This document shows positions 45,684-55,708 of a stretch of 64,000 nucleotides of DNA, piece by piece. Each line of letters opens with the position of its first letter. Position 1 is the first letter of the stretch. The translations under genes were made by a program, and so were the position numbers. A model generated the notes under the pieces. That model did not search any database. It saw only the letters and a program-made list of their open reading frames with translations, and had not been told where the DNA came from. Source of the stretch: an uncultured Prochlorococcus sp. (GTDB lineage Bacteria; Cyanobacteriota; Cyanobacteriia; PCC-6307; Cyanobiaceae); assembly GCA_902538515.1 (NCBI GenBank), contig CACBFH010000001.1:62001-126000 (forward strand), read 5' to 3'.

Positions 45684-46526
45684 ATGAAGAATAAAAATGA
45701 TGAATTAAGTACGGGCTTTAAAGGCATAAAAGTACACCCAAACGCTTTTGTTGATCCTAGTGCTAACTTACATGAAGGTGTCATTATCTCTCAAGGAGCT
45801 ATTGTCGGTCCTAATGTGACAATTGGCAAAGGAACTGAAATAGGACCTAATTCTATTATTACGGGAAGAACTCAAATTGGTAGTAACAATAAAATTTTCC
45901 CTAATGTTTTTATAGGTCAGGATCCCCAAGACCTTAAATATAAAGGGGCTTCTACAGAAGTAATAATTGGAAGTAACAATACTTTTAGAGAATGTGTAAC
46001 TATTAATAAGGCAACTGACGAAGGAGAAAAAACTATTATTGGCAATAATAATTTGTTAATGGCTTATTCCCACATAGGTCATAATTGCGAACTTGGTGAT
46101 GGGATAGTTTTATCAAATAGTGTTCATGTTGCTGGCCATGTAAAGGTTGAAGATAAAGCTATTGTTGGAGGTTGTCTAGGTATTCATCAATTTGTACATA
46201 TTGGATATTTAGCAATGATTGGAGGAATGACTAGAGTAGATAGAGATGTACCTCCTTTTTGTATAGCAGAAGGTCACCCAGGAAGATTGAGAGGTTTAAA
46301 TAGGATTGGGATTAAAAGAAGTGGTTTAATGGAAAATAAAGATTTTGATTTAAAATTACTTCAAAGTACTTGGAATCTTCTCTTTAAATCTGATAATTCG
46401 ATTTCAAATGCATTAGAAAAAGTGATGAAAGGAGAATTAGATATTTCATCTTCAAAATTATGTAGTTTTTTAAAAGAATCAATATCCAAAGAAAGAAGAG
46501 GACCAATGCCTATAGTGAATTTATGA
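45684..46526 (+). CDS. lpxA: UDP-N-acetylglucosamine acyltransferase
   Basis: 280 residues of left-handed beta-helix hexapeptide repeats (GVIISQGAIVGPNVTIGKGT, IGSNNKIFPNVFIG) with the catalytic His region AYSHIGHNCELGD and VHVAGHVKV. A TTG 12 bases upstream would overlap fabZ; the ATG is preferred. First acylation step of lipid A. The end overlaps the lpxB start by 4 bases. Confidence 0.94.
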   Translation: MKNKNDELSTGFKGIKVHPNAFVDPSANLHEGVIISQGAIVGPNVTIGKGTEIGPNSIITGRTQIGSNNKIFPNVFIGQDPQDLKYKGASTEVIIGSNNTFRECVTINKATDEGEKTIIGNNNLLMAYSHIGHNCELGDGIVLSNSVHVAGHVKVEDKAIVGGCLGIHQFVHIGYLAMIGGMTRVDRDVPPFCIAEGHPGRLRGLNRIGIKRSGLMENKDFDLKLLQSTWNLLFKSDNSISNALEKVMKGELDISSSKLCSFLKESISKERRGPMPIVNL

Positions 46527-47701
46527 ATAAAAAGATATTTATAAGTACGGGAGAAGTCTCTGGAGATTTGCACGGAAGTTTGTTGTCAAAAGCATTATTA
46601 GATGAAGCGAAAAAAAAATCTATAGATTTAGAAATTTGTGGATTAGGCGGTGAAAGGATGAAAAAAGAAGGTGTAAAAATCCTTAAAGATACCACATCCA
46701 TCAGCGCAATTGGAATTTGGGAGGCTTTGCCTCTTATTCTTCCAACATTAAGAATTCAAAAAAGGTTTTATAAATTACTAAAAAAATATCCTCCAGATTG
46801 CTTAATTTTGATTGACTATATGGGTCCTAATATAAAAATTGGAATAAAGTTAAAAAGATCGAAGACTAAAATTCCAATTTTCTACTATATTGCCCCTCAA
46901 GAATGGGCCTGGAGAGTAGGGAATAATACTTCGACAAATTTGATAAATTTTTCAGATAAAATTTTTGCGATTTTCAAGAAAGAAGCAGCTTATTATCAAA
47001 AGATGGGTGGAAATGTTTTGTGGGTTGGACATCCAATGATTGATTTGACAAGAAAACTTCCTCTAAAGAAAGATGCACGAACTATTTTGAACCTTAGCCC
47101 AAATCAAAACATCCTACTTTTAATGCCTGCTTCAAGACCTCAAGAATTAAAGTATATACTGCCTACTTTTATGAAGGCGGCTAGAAAATTACAACAAAAA
47201 TATCCAAGTTTGGTTGTCTATATTCCCTCTTGCAGGGAAGTTTATGATGAAAGATTCAAAAAGGCTTTTATAAAATATCAAGTTAAAGGACATGTAATTT
47301 CTCAAAAAGATGATGCAAGATTAAAGCCTTATATTTATTCGCTCACTAAAATTGCTTTTTGTAAATCTGGGACGGTTAATATGGAATTAGCTTTATATGG
47401 AATACCCCAGATTGTTGGTTATAGAGTTAGTAGAGTAACAGCTTTTATTGCAAAATATATTCTTAATTTCAAAGTAAGATTTATTTCACCTGTTAATTTG
47501 TTAGCTAATAAGTTGATAATCCCTGAATTTGTACAGGGAGATTTTGACGACATGAAAATTTTCTATAAATCTTGTAGGATTCTTGAAGGGAAATCAGAAA
47601 AAGTAAAAGTTAAAAAGGGCTATGCTTTTTTAAAAAAAGAATTAGGAGAAAAAGGGGTAGTCCAGAGAGCTGCTAAAGAGATTATTAAATCGATAATTTA
47701 A
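46523..47701 (+). CDS. lpxB: Lipid-A-disaccharide synthase
   Basis: 392 residues, GT19 family. Opens KIFISTGEVSGDLHGSLL, then GGERMKKEGV, LILIDYMGPNIKIGIKLK, YYIAPQEWAWR, VLWVGHPMIDL, LLMPASRPQELKYILP and FCKSGTVNMELALYGIPQIV. Joins UDP-diacyl-GlcN and lipid X. Overlaps lpxA by four bases, indicating coupling. Confidence 0.94.
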   Translation: MNKKIFISTGEVSGDLHGSLLSKALLDEAKKKSIDLEICGLGGERMKKEGVKILKDTTSISAIGIWEALPLILPTLRIQKRFYKLLKKYPPDCLILIDYMGPNIKIGIKLKRSKTKIPIFYYIAPQEWAWRVGNNTSTNLINFSDKIFAIFKKEAAYYQKMGGNVLWVGHPMIDLTRKLPLKKDARTILNLSPNQNILLLMPASRPQELKYILPTFMKAARKLQQKYPSLVVYIPSCREVYDERFKKAFIKYQVKGHVISQKDDARLKPYIYSLTKIAFCKSGTVNMELALYGIPQIVGYRVSRVTAFIAKYILNFKVRFISPVNLLANKLIIPEFVQGDFDDMKIFYKSCRILEGKSEKVKVKKGYAFLKKELGEKGVVQRAAKEIIKSII

Positions 47702-47717
47702 ACTTTATAATAAAAGA

Positions 47718-48320
47718 ATGAAATATTTTGCATCTTTAATAATTGTTTTTTCAGTATTAATCAATCCTTTTAACACTCTTGCAGAAGAATTGATTCTTGC
47801 AGGAGGTTGTTTTTGGTGTTTAGAACATGATTTAGAGTCATTAAGGGGGATAAATTTTGTGCAAAGTGGCTATTCAGGTGGAGATTTACTAAATCCTACC
47901 TACGAAAATCATGAAGGACATCAGGAAGTGGTTTCGGTGGACTATGATCCCCAATTAGTGACTTTACCCGAGATACTTAGGCTCTATTTTAGAAATATTG
48001 ATCCTCTAGACGGCAAGGGTCAATTTTGTGATCGTGGAGATTCTTATAGGCCAGTGATATTTTTCAAAGATGAGACTGAGGAAAGTGATGCAAAAAATGC
48101 AATTCTTTCAGCCTCTAATGAATTGCGATTGCCATTAGAAAAAATATCTGTAGAACTTAAATCAAAAGGTAAATTTTGGTTGGCTGAAGAATATCATCAG
48201 GATTTTGCTGAGAGAAATGAATTAAAATATAAGTTCTATAGATTCTCATGCGGGAGAGATCAGAGGTTGGATAAATTATGGGGGGATAACGCTAGATCAA
48301 TAAATCTTTGGACTGAATGA
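47718..48320 (+). CDS. msrA: Peptide methionine sulfoxide reductase A, with leader
   Basis: 200 residues. An N-terminal hydrophobic leader (FASLIIVFSVLINPFNTLAE) suggests export. The catalytic motif GGCFWCLEHDLESL follows, then SGYSGGDLLNPTYE, GHQEVVSVDYDP, EEYHQDF and the late Cys. Reduces methionine-S-sulfoxide in oxidised proteins. Last gene of the outer-membrane cluster, fitting a periplasmic repair role (inference). Confidence 0.9.
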   Translation: MKYFASLIIVFSVLINPFNTLAEELILAGGCFWCLEHDLESLRGINFVQSGYSGGDLLNPTYENHEGHQEVVSVDYDPQLVTLPEILRLYFRNIDPLDGKGQFCDRGDSYRPVIFFKDETEESDAKNAILSASNELRLPLEKISVELKSKGKFWLAEEYHQDFAERNELKYKFYRFSCGRDQRLDKLWGDNARSINLWTE

Positions 48321-48332
48321 TTTTAAATATAG

Positions 48333-49805
48333 TTATTTATTTTTGATCCATTGAACAAGAGTTTTAACTCCAAAACCGGTTGCACCTGATGGGTTTATTC
48401 CCTTATTCTTATCAGTCCAACAAGTCCCAGCAATATCAATATGAGCCCATTTAATGTCTTTATCAAAGAATTCCTCTAAAAACAAAGCTGCAGTTATTGA
48501 TCCACCTGCTCTAGGACCTGTATTTTTCATGTCAGCTATATGAGATTTTAAACCTTCTTTATAAGATTTTTGTAAAGGCATCTGCCATAATTCTTCGCCA
48601 GACTGGGCTGATGCAGCTTTTAGGTCATTTGCTAGATTATCATTATTGCTCCAAAATCCAGCTACATCATTCCCTAATGCAACAACAATAGCTCCTGTTA
48701 AAGTGGCGAGATCTATTATTGAATCCGGTTTTAAATTTGATGCGTAAGTTAAAGCATCAGCTAATGTGAGCCTACCCTCTGCATCAGTATTATTTATTTC
48801 AATTGTCTTACCATTAGATGCTTTAACTACATCCCCAGGATGTACTGCAGATCCATTTATCATGTTTTCGCAAGATGCCACAATAAAATGAATTTCTAAT
48901 CCCTTTGGTTTTATTGCTCCAAGTGCTTTTGCTGCTCCTAGAACTGCAGCGCTTCCGCCCATATCATATTTCATCATTTCAATTTGAGAGGCTCCTACTT
49001 TCAAGTTGTATCCTCCAGAATCAAAGGTTAAACCCTTCCCGACAAGCGCAATCTTTTCTTTTATAGGCCCCTCTGACTTTAAAGTAAGATGTATAAATTT
49101 AGGATCTAGATCAGATCCTTTTGCTACAGCTAAATATGCACCCATTCCTAAATCTTCACAATCTTTCGCCTCTAAAATTTTTACTCCCAAACCATGATCT
49201 TTAGCTATTTGAGAAGCTTGTATAGACATTTCCTGAGGAGTAAGGCTATTTGGAGGGGCGGCTACAAGTCTTCTTGCTAGTTCTACACCTTCACATATTT
49301 GTGCTGTCTCTTCAAAGCTAATATTCTCAAATTTTTTTAAATTCAAAAACTCTATTTCTTTAAGAACTTTCTTTTCATCTTTTTTCTTATTGAATCTATT
49401 GTCCTTATAGGCAGATAATCTGACTGACTCTGCTAATTGATTTATTTCTAGTTGTGAATTTATAAATTCCCAAGGTAGCAAAATGCTCATTTTTTCGTTT
49501 TTATCAACAGATTTCCTAACTAGATTTCCTATAGAGTTTTCTATATCACTTTTATTTAGGTCTTTTGATTTGCCAAGACCAACTATGAATAAAGTTTCTA
49601 ATTTTTGATCTAAAAATTCAAAGCTTAAAGTTTTTCCTTTTTCTCCCTTAAATTTTTTTTGAGTAACTTTTTTTAGTAATAATTTTGGGTCAATAACAAA
49701 TTTTATGTATTCAAGTTGGCTTGCAATTTCTTCCTCTAAAACTCCAAAAATTAATGAAGCACCTTGCCAGTTATCTAGATTTTTTTGGAATGTGGAAAAT
49801 TGCAT
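48333..49805 (-). CDS. pepA: Leucyl aminopeptidase
   Basis: 490 residues, M17 family. C-terminal catalytic half: [51 protein letters not shown] (metal ligands), [13 protein letters not shown] and the C-terminal HIDIAGTCW. Hexameric, two-metal cytosolic peptidase. The N-terminal regulatory domain is present (about 1-160). Monocistronic. Confidence 0.93.
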   Translation of the reverse strand: MQFSTFQKNLDNWQGASLIFGVLEEEIASQLEYIKFVIDPKLLLKKVTQKKFKGEKGKTLSFEFLDQKLETLFIVGLGKSKDLNKSDIENSIGNLVRKSVDKNEKMSILLPWEFINSQLEINQLAESVRLSAYKDNRFNKKKDEKKVLKEIEFLNLKKFENISFEETAQICEGVELARRLVAAPPNSLTPQEMSIQASQIAKDHGLGVKILEAKDCEDLGMGAYLAVAKGSDLDPKFIHLTLKSEGPIKEKIALVGKGLTFDSGGYNLKVGASQIEMMKYDMGGSAAVLGAAKALGAIKPKGLEIHFIVASCENMINGSAVHPGDVVKASNGKTIEINNTDAEGRLTLADALTYASNLKPDSIIDLATLTGAIVVALGNDVAGFWSNNDNLANDLKAASAQSGEELWQMPLQKSYKEGLKSHIADMKNTGPRAGGSITAALFLEEFFDKDIKWAHIDIAGTCWTDKNKGINPSGATGFGVKTLVQWIKNK

Positions 49806-49828
49806 TTGTAAATGGATTTAATTAACTT

Positions 49829-50440
49829 TTAGTTGTTTGTGAAAGAAGTTGCCCACCTATCTCGAGTTTCTTTATTAAAAGGTGGTAACCATAAATATAT
49901 CAGTTGCTGTTCTAATTTACGTCTTAATTTTACTTCTTTTGGTACATCTAAGAAGAAACGAATATCTTGGTGACTTGAGAGTTTGTTATGAGCTAGGGCT
50001 TCTTTATAGTTCATGAGGTAATTTTTACAGTCATGTTCTCCCTTCCATCTTTTATTTGCTGAATTTGTTTCTCCTATATAAAGGATTATTTTAGAATTCT
50101 CCATCGAGTCAATTACAAAATACATTGCAGGCCCATTGTGTATATATTGATTGGTTCTCCAAAAGTTCAATGATAATGGCTGCAAGGAAAACGGATCAAT
50201 TGTTCTTTCATTGGAAATTGTATTTACAGGAAGACTTGTTTGGTGCAAAGTTTTATTGTGAGTATCTTTTGAAATTTTGAATTGGTGATTATATATTTTA
50301 TCCCTCCATTCAGTTAGGATTTCGCCTTTAATTTTTAGATTATTTGAGTGTTGAAAATTAATTGATGTATTTACATTTGAACCAAATAATTCAAATTGTC
50401 TATTTTGGTTTGAAATATTATTTATGTTAAATTTTTCCAA
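49829..50440 (-). CDS. GIY-YIG nuclease-like protein
   Basis: 203 residues. The C-terminal half has a GIY-YIG-like core: YFVIDSMENSKIILYIGETN (YFV and YIG), ANKRWKGEHDCKNYL with the Arg-x-x-x-H pattern, and a late Glu (RRKLEQQLIYLWLPPFNKET). The N-terminal ~90 residues are unrelated and polar. It is not UvrC. Cyanobacterial homologs of this layout exist but their role is not known; DNA or RNA cleavage is inferred. Confidence 0.72.
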   Translation of the reverse strand: MEKFNINNISNQNRQFELFGSNVNTSINFQHSNNLKIKGEILTEWRDKIYNHQFKISKDTHNKTLHQTSLPVNTISNERTIDPFSLQPLSLNFWRTNQYIHNGPAMYFVIDSMENSKIILYIGETNSANKRWKGEHDCKNYLMNYKEALAHNKLSSHQDIRFFLDVPKEVKLRRKLEQQLIYLWLPPFNKETRDRWATSFTNN

Positions 50441-50589
50441 TATTTATGAAACATGTCTACTAAATTTAATTCTGAAAAAATATAAATCAAAGAATTATTT
50501 ATAAACTAAAATTTATTAATGTTCTAATCAATTTAAAAGATTCTTGTTATCTTGTAATTGAGCCTAAATCTGCGAAGTAAAAAATAGAA

Positions 50590-50913
50590 ATGGGATTTTT
50601 TGAGTCAGACATCGTTCAAGAAGAAGCTAAAAAGCTTTTTACAGATTACCAAGAACTTATGAAGCTTGGTTCTGATTATGGAAAATTTGACAGAGAAGGG
50701 AAAAAAATGTTTATAAAAAAAATGGAATCTCTTATGGATCGTTATAAGGTTTTTATGAAGAGATTTGAATTGTCTGAAGATTTTCAAGCAAAAATGACAG
50801 TAGAACAATTAAAGACACAGTTAAGTCAATTTGGGATTACTCCTGATCAAATGTTCGATCAAATGAATAAAACCTTAATAAGAATGAAGGATGAACTTGA
50901 TAAAACTTCTTAA
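50590..50913 (+). CDS. DUF1825 family protein
   Basis: 107 residues, helical and charged. FFESDIVQEEAKKLFTDYQE, KFDREGKKMFIKKMESLMDR and QLKTQLSQFGITPDQMFDQM match the cyanobacterial DUF1825 family, function unknown. Followed after 19 bases by tyrS. Confidence 0.85.
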   Translation: MGFFESDIVQEEAKKLFTDYQELMKLGSDYGKFDREGKKMFIKKMESLMDRYKVFMKRFELSEDFQAKMTVEQLKTQLSQFGITPDQMFDQMNKTLIRMKDELDKTS

Positions 50914-50932
50914 ATTTAATTGTTAAAGATTC

Positions 50933-52171
50933 ATGTCAGATAATTTAATATTGCCATCATGGCTGTCAAGAGGAATAGAAGAATATTTTCCAATTAAGGG
51001 AACAGATCAAACCTTTTCAGAGATAATTGATCATGCGAAAAAAAATAACAAAAAATTAAGGGTTAAACTCGGGATCGATCCAACTGGAACGGATATTCAT
51101 CTTGGACACAGCATATTGTTTAAAAAACTTAGGGCATTCCAAGATAATGGACATATTGCAGTTTTAATTATTGGGGATTTTACTGCTCAAATTGGAGACC
51201 CTACAGGAAAAAACAAAACAAGAGTTCAGTTATCGGAAAAACAAGTTAAGGATAATGCAAAAACATACTTAACCCAACTAGGGATGGGAAAGTCAGCCAA
51301 TGAATCTATTTTAGATTTTGATTCAAAAGATAGAATAGAAATTAGATATAACAGTGAATGGTTAAAAGGATTAAATCTTAATTCAATAATTGAATTAATG
51401 GGGAGCGCAACAGTAAGTCAAATGCTAGCTAAGGAGGAATTTAATAAAAGGCACAATTCGCAAGTTCCAATTGCTTTGCATGAATTCTTATATCCACTAC
51501 TGCAAGGTTACGATTCTGTAGTTGTTCAATCAGATATTGAGCTTGGGGGCACAGATCAGAAATTTAATATCGCAATAGGAAGAGATCTTCAAAGACATTT
51601 TAAACAAGATCCTCAATTTGGTGTTCTGCTGCCAATTTTGACAGGTTTAGACGGAATTAAGAAGATGAGTAAATCTGAATTCAACACAGTCGGTTTAACT
51701 GAAGATCCTCTATCAATGTATTCAAAATTAGAAAAAGTGCCCGATAACATAATACCCACCTATTTTGAATTACTTACTGAATTGGATTTAAGTTTTCAAG
51801 AAAACTTAAATCCTCGTGAATTACAGAGAAGAATGGCTTTAGAAGTTACTACTTTATTCCATGGTGCAGAAGAAGCATTAAAGGCGCAATCAAATTGCGA
51901 AAAATTATTCCTTGGACACAAAGAAAAAGTTGGAGAAATTCCAGAGATTTCTTTAAAAGAAGTAGTTTTTCCAGTAAAGTTTTTCTACTTATTAAGCGCC
52001 CTAAAACTTTTCAAATCTAGCAGCGAATCCAAAAGATCTATTAAGGGAGGGGGCGTAAAAATTGATAGTCAAAAAGTAATAAATCCTGATTTAGTTTTTA
52101 ATTCAAAAAATGATTTGGAAGGAAAAATTTTGCAAATTGGAAAAAAAATAATTAAGAGGTTTGAAAACTGA
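50933..52171 (+). CDS. tyrS: Tyrosyl-tRNA synthetase
   Basis: 412 residues, class I. HIGH-equivalent [52 protein letters not shown] and the KMSKS loop [15 protein letters not shown]. The C-terminal S4-like region ([20 protein letters not shown]) binds tRNA. Followed directly by pyrF. Confidence 0.95.
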   Translation: MSDNLILPSWLSRGIEEYFPIKGTDQTFSEIIDHAKKNNKKLRVKLGIDPTGTDIHLGHSILFKKLRAFQDNGHIAVLIIGDFTAQIGDPTGKNKTRVQLSEKQVKDNAKTYLTQLGMGKSANESILDFDSKDRIEIRYNSEWLKGLNLNSIIELMGSATVSQMLAKEEFNKRHNSQVPIALHEFLYPLLQGYDSVVVQSDIELGGTDQKFNIAIGRDLQRHFKQDPQFGVLLPILTGLDGIKKMSKSEFNTVGLTEDPLSMYSKLEKVPDNIIPTYFELLTELDLSFQENLNPRELQRRMALEVTTLFHGAEEALKAQSNCEKLFLGHKEKVGEIPEISLKEVVFPVKFFYLLSALKLFKSSSESKRSIKGGGVKIDSQKVINPDLVFNSKNDLEGKILQIGKKIIKRFEN

Positions 52172-52177
52172 AAATTG

Positions 52178-52906
52178 ATGAATAACAGATTTAATTCAGA
52201 AGATAAAATAATATTGGCAATTGATGGATTAGATTTAAGTCAAGCAAAATTACTTTTGGATAAATGTCCTGATATTAAGTGGGTGAAAGTTGGTTTAGAG
52301 CTTTTTGTTAGGGAAGGTCCAAGAGTTATTGAAATATTAAAAGGTTTAAATAAAAAAATTTTTTTAGATTTAAAATTTCATGATATTCCAAATACCATGC
52401 GTGCAGCATGTTTACAAGTTTCAAAATTAGGGGTTGATATAATTTCCATTCATGCTTCAGCAGGTTTAAAAGCTCTTAAAGATTCGAAAAAAGCATCTTT
52501 AGAAGGAGCCACCTCAGTCAGTGTGAAACCTCCATTGGTTGTAGGAATAACTGTTTTAACAAGCTTTTCTCTTAAAGATTTTCAAACTGATCTTGATAGA
52601 AATAATTCAATTGAAGAAAATGTATTGAGACTTGCAAAGTTGTCTTTTGATGCCGGATTAGATGGATGTGTTTGTTCCCCTTGGGAGGTAAATATGTTGA
52701 GATCTATTTATAAACATAATTTTGAACTTATTACACCAGGCATCAGATTAAATATTGACAATAAGGATGATCAAAATAGAATCATGACTCCCCATGAAGC
52801 TATAGATAATGGCGCTTCTAAGTTAGTCATTGGCAGATCAATCTCAAAAGCTATAGATCCTAATAAAGCTCTAATAGAAATATTCAAATCTATTGATTCT
52901 GATTAA
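52178..52906 (+). CDS. pyrF: Orotidine 5'-phosphate decarboxylase
   Basis: 242 residues, TIM barrel. [17 protein letters not shown], the catalytic [17 protein letters not shown] (Asp-Lys-Asp), [14 protein letters not shown] and [10 protein letters not shown]. Last step of UMP synthesis. A TTG three bases upstream is also possible; the ATG is used. Overlaps the convergent plsY end by 17 bases. Confidence 0.94.
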   Translation: MNNRFNSEDKIILAIDGLDLSQAKLLLDKCPDIKWVKVGLELFVREGPRVIEILKGLNKKIFLDLKFHDIPNTMRAACLQVSKLGVDIISIHASAGLKALKDSKKASLEGATSVSVKPPLVVGITVLTSFSLKDFQTDLDRNNSIEENVLRLAKLSFDAGLDGCVCSPWEVNMLRSIYKHNFELITPGIRLNIDNKDDQNRIMTPHEAIDNGASKLVIGRSISKAIDPNKALIEIFKSIDSD

Positions 52907-53483
52907 CTTTGGATTCTTCTCCCTTAAGTAATCTTGTAATGTTTGTTCTATGTTTCCAGATTACTAATAATGCCACAATTAAACTTATAAAAAAGTATGA
53001 GTGCATAAATTTACCTAGGTAAAAAAACATAAAAATAGGAAGTAACATTGCAGCTGAAATACTGGATAAAGAAACAAATTTAGTTTTTGTTATGACTATT
53101 AAAAAAATGCCAAGGGATGCGAGTCCAACTTTCCAAGAAAGAGCTAAAAACATACCTAATCCAGTAGCAACAGCTTTCCCTCCTTTACCTCTAAGCCATA
53201 TTGGCCAAATATGTCCTGAGATAGCGGATATCCCTGCTATTACCTCTATTAAGCCTTGATCTGTGTAATATTGAGCAATTTTAACTGCTAAAAGGCCTTT
53301 CCCAACGTCAATGATAAACACAAAAAGTGCTGGCCATTTCCCTACATTTCTCAAGACATTTGTGGCACCTGTAGATCCAGAACCCATAGCTCTTAGATCT
53401 ATATTTTTGAGATATTTTCCAATTAAAAAACCTGTCGGAAGTGATCCTAAAAGATAACTTGTAAAAATTATTAAGATATTCAT
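52890..53483 (-). CDS. plsY: Glycerol-3-phosphate acyltransferase PlsY
   Basis: 197 residues, five membrane helices. [16 protein letters not shown], the conserved [33 protein letters not shown] and TGLGM motifs are all present. Uses acyl-phosphate to acylate glycerol-3-phosphate in phospholipid synthesis. Directly downstream (5 bases) of the DUF3086 gene. Confidence 0.94.
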   Translation of the reverse strand: MNILIIFTSYLLGSLPTGFLIGKYLKNIDLRAMGSGSTGATNVLRNVGKWPALFVFIIDVGKGLLAVKIAQYYTDQGLIEVIAGISAISGHIWPIWLRGKGGKAVATGLGMFLALSWKVGLASLGIFLIVITKTKFVSLSSISAAMLLPIFMFFYLGKFMHSYFFISLIVALLVIWKHRTNITRLLKGEESKVNQNQ

Positions 53484-53488
53484 AAACC

Positions 53489-54499
53489 TCAGTTTAGTTC
53501 AAGATCATCGTAAATTTCATTATCTGAACCAGCAAATGCAACCCATAACGGGAATTGAAGTATTGGAATTTCAACAGAGGTTTCTGCTGCATCGATAATA
53601 ATAAATGGCAATTCTTCATTGGCTTCTAATCTATCAGCTCTTTCGATTACACCTTCAGGCCTTTCAAACAGAACAATCCCACTATTAGGTCCAAAGTCAT
53701 CCCTTGTGAGACCAAGTGAATCTTGAAGAATTCTTCTCCATTCACCTAATCGTTCAGGCTGCGAAGCTAAAATAAGAGTCTGAAATTGATCTCCATATAA
53801 TTCGCCAAGAATAGATATTAAGCCAGCTGATAACAAGGCATTTTTTTGTCGAGATCCTCTACTTTCAAGAGAACCTCTTCCGCCCATGTTAAAGAACCAA
53901 TCATCCATAATTTCTATATCTGATGAATCAAGACTCCGTCTTAATTTCCAAGGTTCTGCATAAAAGTCGGGTTGTTCTGTGAAACTTGAAAAGCAACTTT
54001 TTATAATCTTTTCATCTGGCTTAAATGTCTCGGAAAGAGCAGGAACATTAACGACATTATTTATGCTATTGTTTTGCTTTTTCTCATCAAGGGGAGAAGG
54101 CTTTACGATTATTGGTTGTGAAACTAATTCAAGTTTCTCTACGTTTTGTGAAAGATTCTGCAAAGCTCCAGTTAAGTACTCTTGAAAACCTTTAACTCTT
54201 TTAGCAATATTATCCGACTGTCCTTTAAAATTTGTCTCAATATCTTTTTCTATTTCATTTTTTTTTGTTTCTAAATCTTTTATCTCTTTAACTAAAGAGT
54301 CTTTTTTTGACAAGAGATCTCTAAAAATTTCATTAGAAATTTCATCAAAAGATTTAGTTGATTTATCGTTTCTCGGTGTAATTTTTTTATTTTGAGTTGT
54401 ATTTTTCTTACTAATTTGTTTGGTTTTATCATCTGAAATTGACTTATCTATTTTTAATTCCTTTTCAGGATTATTGTCGGAAATTTCTGTATTGGTCAT
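53489..54499 (-). CDS. DUF3086 family cyanobacterial protein
   Basis: 336 residues. A low-complexity charged N-terminus (about 1-55), a coiled coil ([20 protein letters not shown]), then a globular C-terminal domain from about 170 ([60 protein letters not shown]). The latter is DUF3086, restricted to cyanobacteria, role unknown. Start supported by position and an ATG. Confidence 0.82.
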   Translation of the reverse strand: MTNTEISDNNPEKELKIDKSISDDKTKQISKKNTTQNKKITPRNDKSTKSFDEISNEIFRDLLSKKDSLVKEIKDLETKKNEIEKDIETNFKGQSDNIAKRVKGFQEYLTGALQNLSQNVEKLELVSQPIIVKPSPLDEKKQNNSINNVVNVPALSETFKPDEKIIKSCFSSFTEQPDFYAEPWKLRRSLDSSDIEIMDDWFFNMGGRGSLESRGSRQKNALLSAGLISILGELYGDQFQTLILASQPERLGEWRRILQDSLGLTRDDFGPNSGIVLFERPEGVIERADRLEANEELPFIIIDAAETSVEIPILQFPLWVAFAGSDNEIYDDLELN

Positions 54500-54534
54500 T
54501 TAAATAATTTTGATGATTAGGCAAAGTCTGAATT

Positions 54535-54951
54535 TTAAGAATTTTTAATTTCCAGGGAGTCAACTTTTTTTATGAGCTCATCTTTTAATTGCTTTGGATT
54601 AAATAAAATTGGTAATAAATGAGGACTGGACTTTTCTCTAAAATAAAAAATACCCGGGATTATAGGGAAAAAGAATTTCCATGATATCCAGTTTTTAAAT
54701 GGAAAAGTTCTAATCTCTTTCCCTAATTGTAAAACGATAAAATCATCATTTGTTATTTTTATTCTTAAGGTGAATGACTGAAGTAATAAAAAAAAGCTAA
54801 AAGAAGCAAAAACTATTGTTGGCAAAGAACCAATATTCAAAAACAAAAGCATAAAACTTAAAACTGTTAGAATGATTGGCAACTGAAATGAGGGAGATAT
54901 TATTACTGGTTCCTCTTTTTTTGATTTAGTATTAAACATAAAATCATCCAA
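54535..54951 (-). CDS. DUF3119 family membrane protein
   Basis: 138 residues. Two adjoining helices (about 24-60; LPIILTVLSFMLLFLNIGSL and IVFASFSFFLLLQSF) followed by a PH-like soluble part (FKNWISWKFFFPIIPGIFYF). Fits DUF3119, a cyanobacterial family. Its ATG overlaps the MlaE-type permease end by 8 bases, implying shared expression. Confidence 0.82.
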   Translation of the reverse strand: MDDFMFNTKSKKEEPVIISPSFQLPIILTVLSFMLLFLNIGSLPTIVFASFSFFLLLQSFTLRIKITNDDFIVLQLGKEIRTFPFKNWISWKFFFPIIPGIFYFREKSSPHLLPILFNPKQLKDELIKKVDSLEIKNS

Positions 54952-55699
54952 ATAAAATTTGCGTTAGTAATACATCCATTAAAGATACAGTAACGAGAGT
55001 CATTACAACTGCACCTGTTGTACTTGTCCCAACTTCTTTTGGACCTCCTTTAGTTGTAAGTCCATATCCACAAGCAATTATTGAAATAAGTAATCCGAAC
55101 ACTACAGATTTTATTAACATTGAAGTTAAGTCTGCACTGGTTAAACTTACATTACCTGATCTTACAGATGTCCAAAAAACTATGGGAGGAACTTTATAAA
55201 AAATTGTGCTCCAAATTTGTCCACTCCATAAAGCTACAGCTAAAAACAAAAGACACTGTATTGGAGACATTATTACCATCGATAGTAACCTTGGGACTAC
55301 CAAATATTGGACTGGTTCAGTCCTTAACATGGTTATTGCCTCTATTTGTTCTGTAACTTTCATAGTGCCCAGTTGAGCAGCATAGGCAGTGGCAACCTTT
55401 CCAGTCATTAAAGTAGCAGTTAGAAGAGGAGCCATTTCTCTCGCCATGCCTACTGCTAATAATCCTCCAATTTCACTTGAGACCCCCATACTTGTAAGTT
55501 GTGATGCAACTTGAATATTAAAAACTGTACCTGCGGCAATTCCTGTAATTAATACGATTAATAAACTGCCAGGACCTGACTCCATAAGTTGGTCAAAGAG
55601 ATCATTTTTGGAAATTTTACCCTTAAAGATAAAATTAATTGCTTGCCCGCCAATGACTAGGCTGCTTAGAAGTCTTTTGAAAAAATTAAGGTAATACAT
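54944..55699 (-). CDS. MlaE-family ABC transporter permease
   Basis: 251 residues, five or six helices. FDQLMESGPGSLLIVLITGI, ARELAPLLTA-like AREMAPLLTATLMTGKVATA, GTMKVTEQIEAITMLRTEPV and YLVVPRLLSMVIM are the MlaE/YrbE (TGD1) signatures. Exchanges lipids between membranes with an MCE protein and ATPase, which are not in this window. The downstream DUF3119 gene overlaps it. Confidence 0.9.
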   Translation of the reverse strand: MYYLNFFKRLLSSLVIGGQAINFIFKGKISKNDLFDQLMESGPGSLLIVLITGIAAGTVFNIQVASQLTSMGVSSEIGGLLAVGMAREMAPLLTATLMTGKVATAYAAQLGTMKVTEQIEAITMLRTEPVQYLVVPRLLSMVIMSPIQCLLFLAVALWSGQIWSTIFYKVPPIVFWTSVRSGNVSLTSADLTSMLIKSVVFGLLISIIACGYGLTTKGGPKEVGTSTTGAVVMTLVTVSLMDVLLTQILFG

Positions 55700-55708
55700 A
55701 TCTTTATA

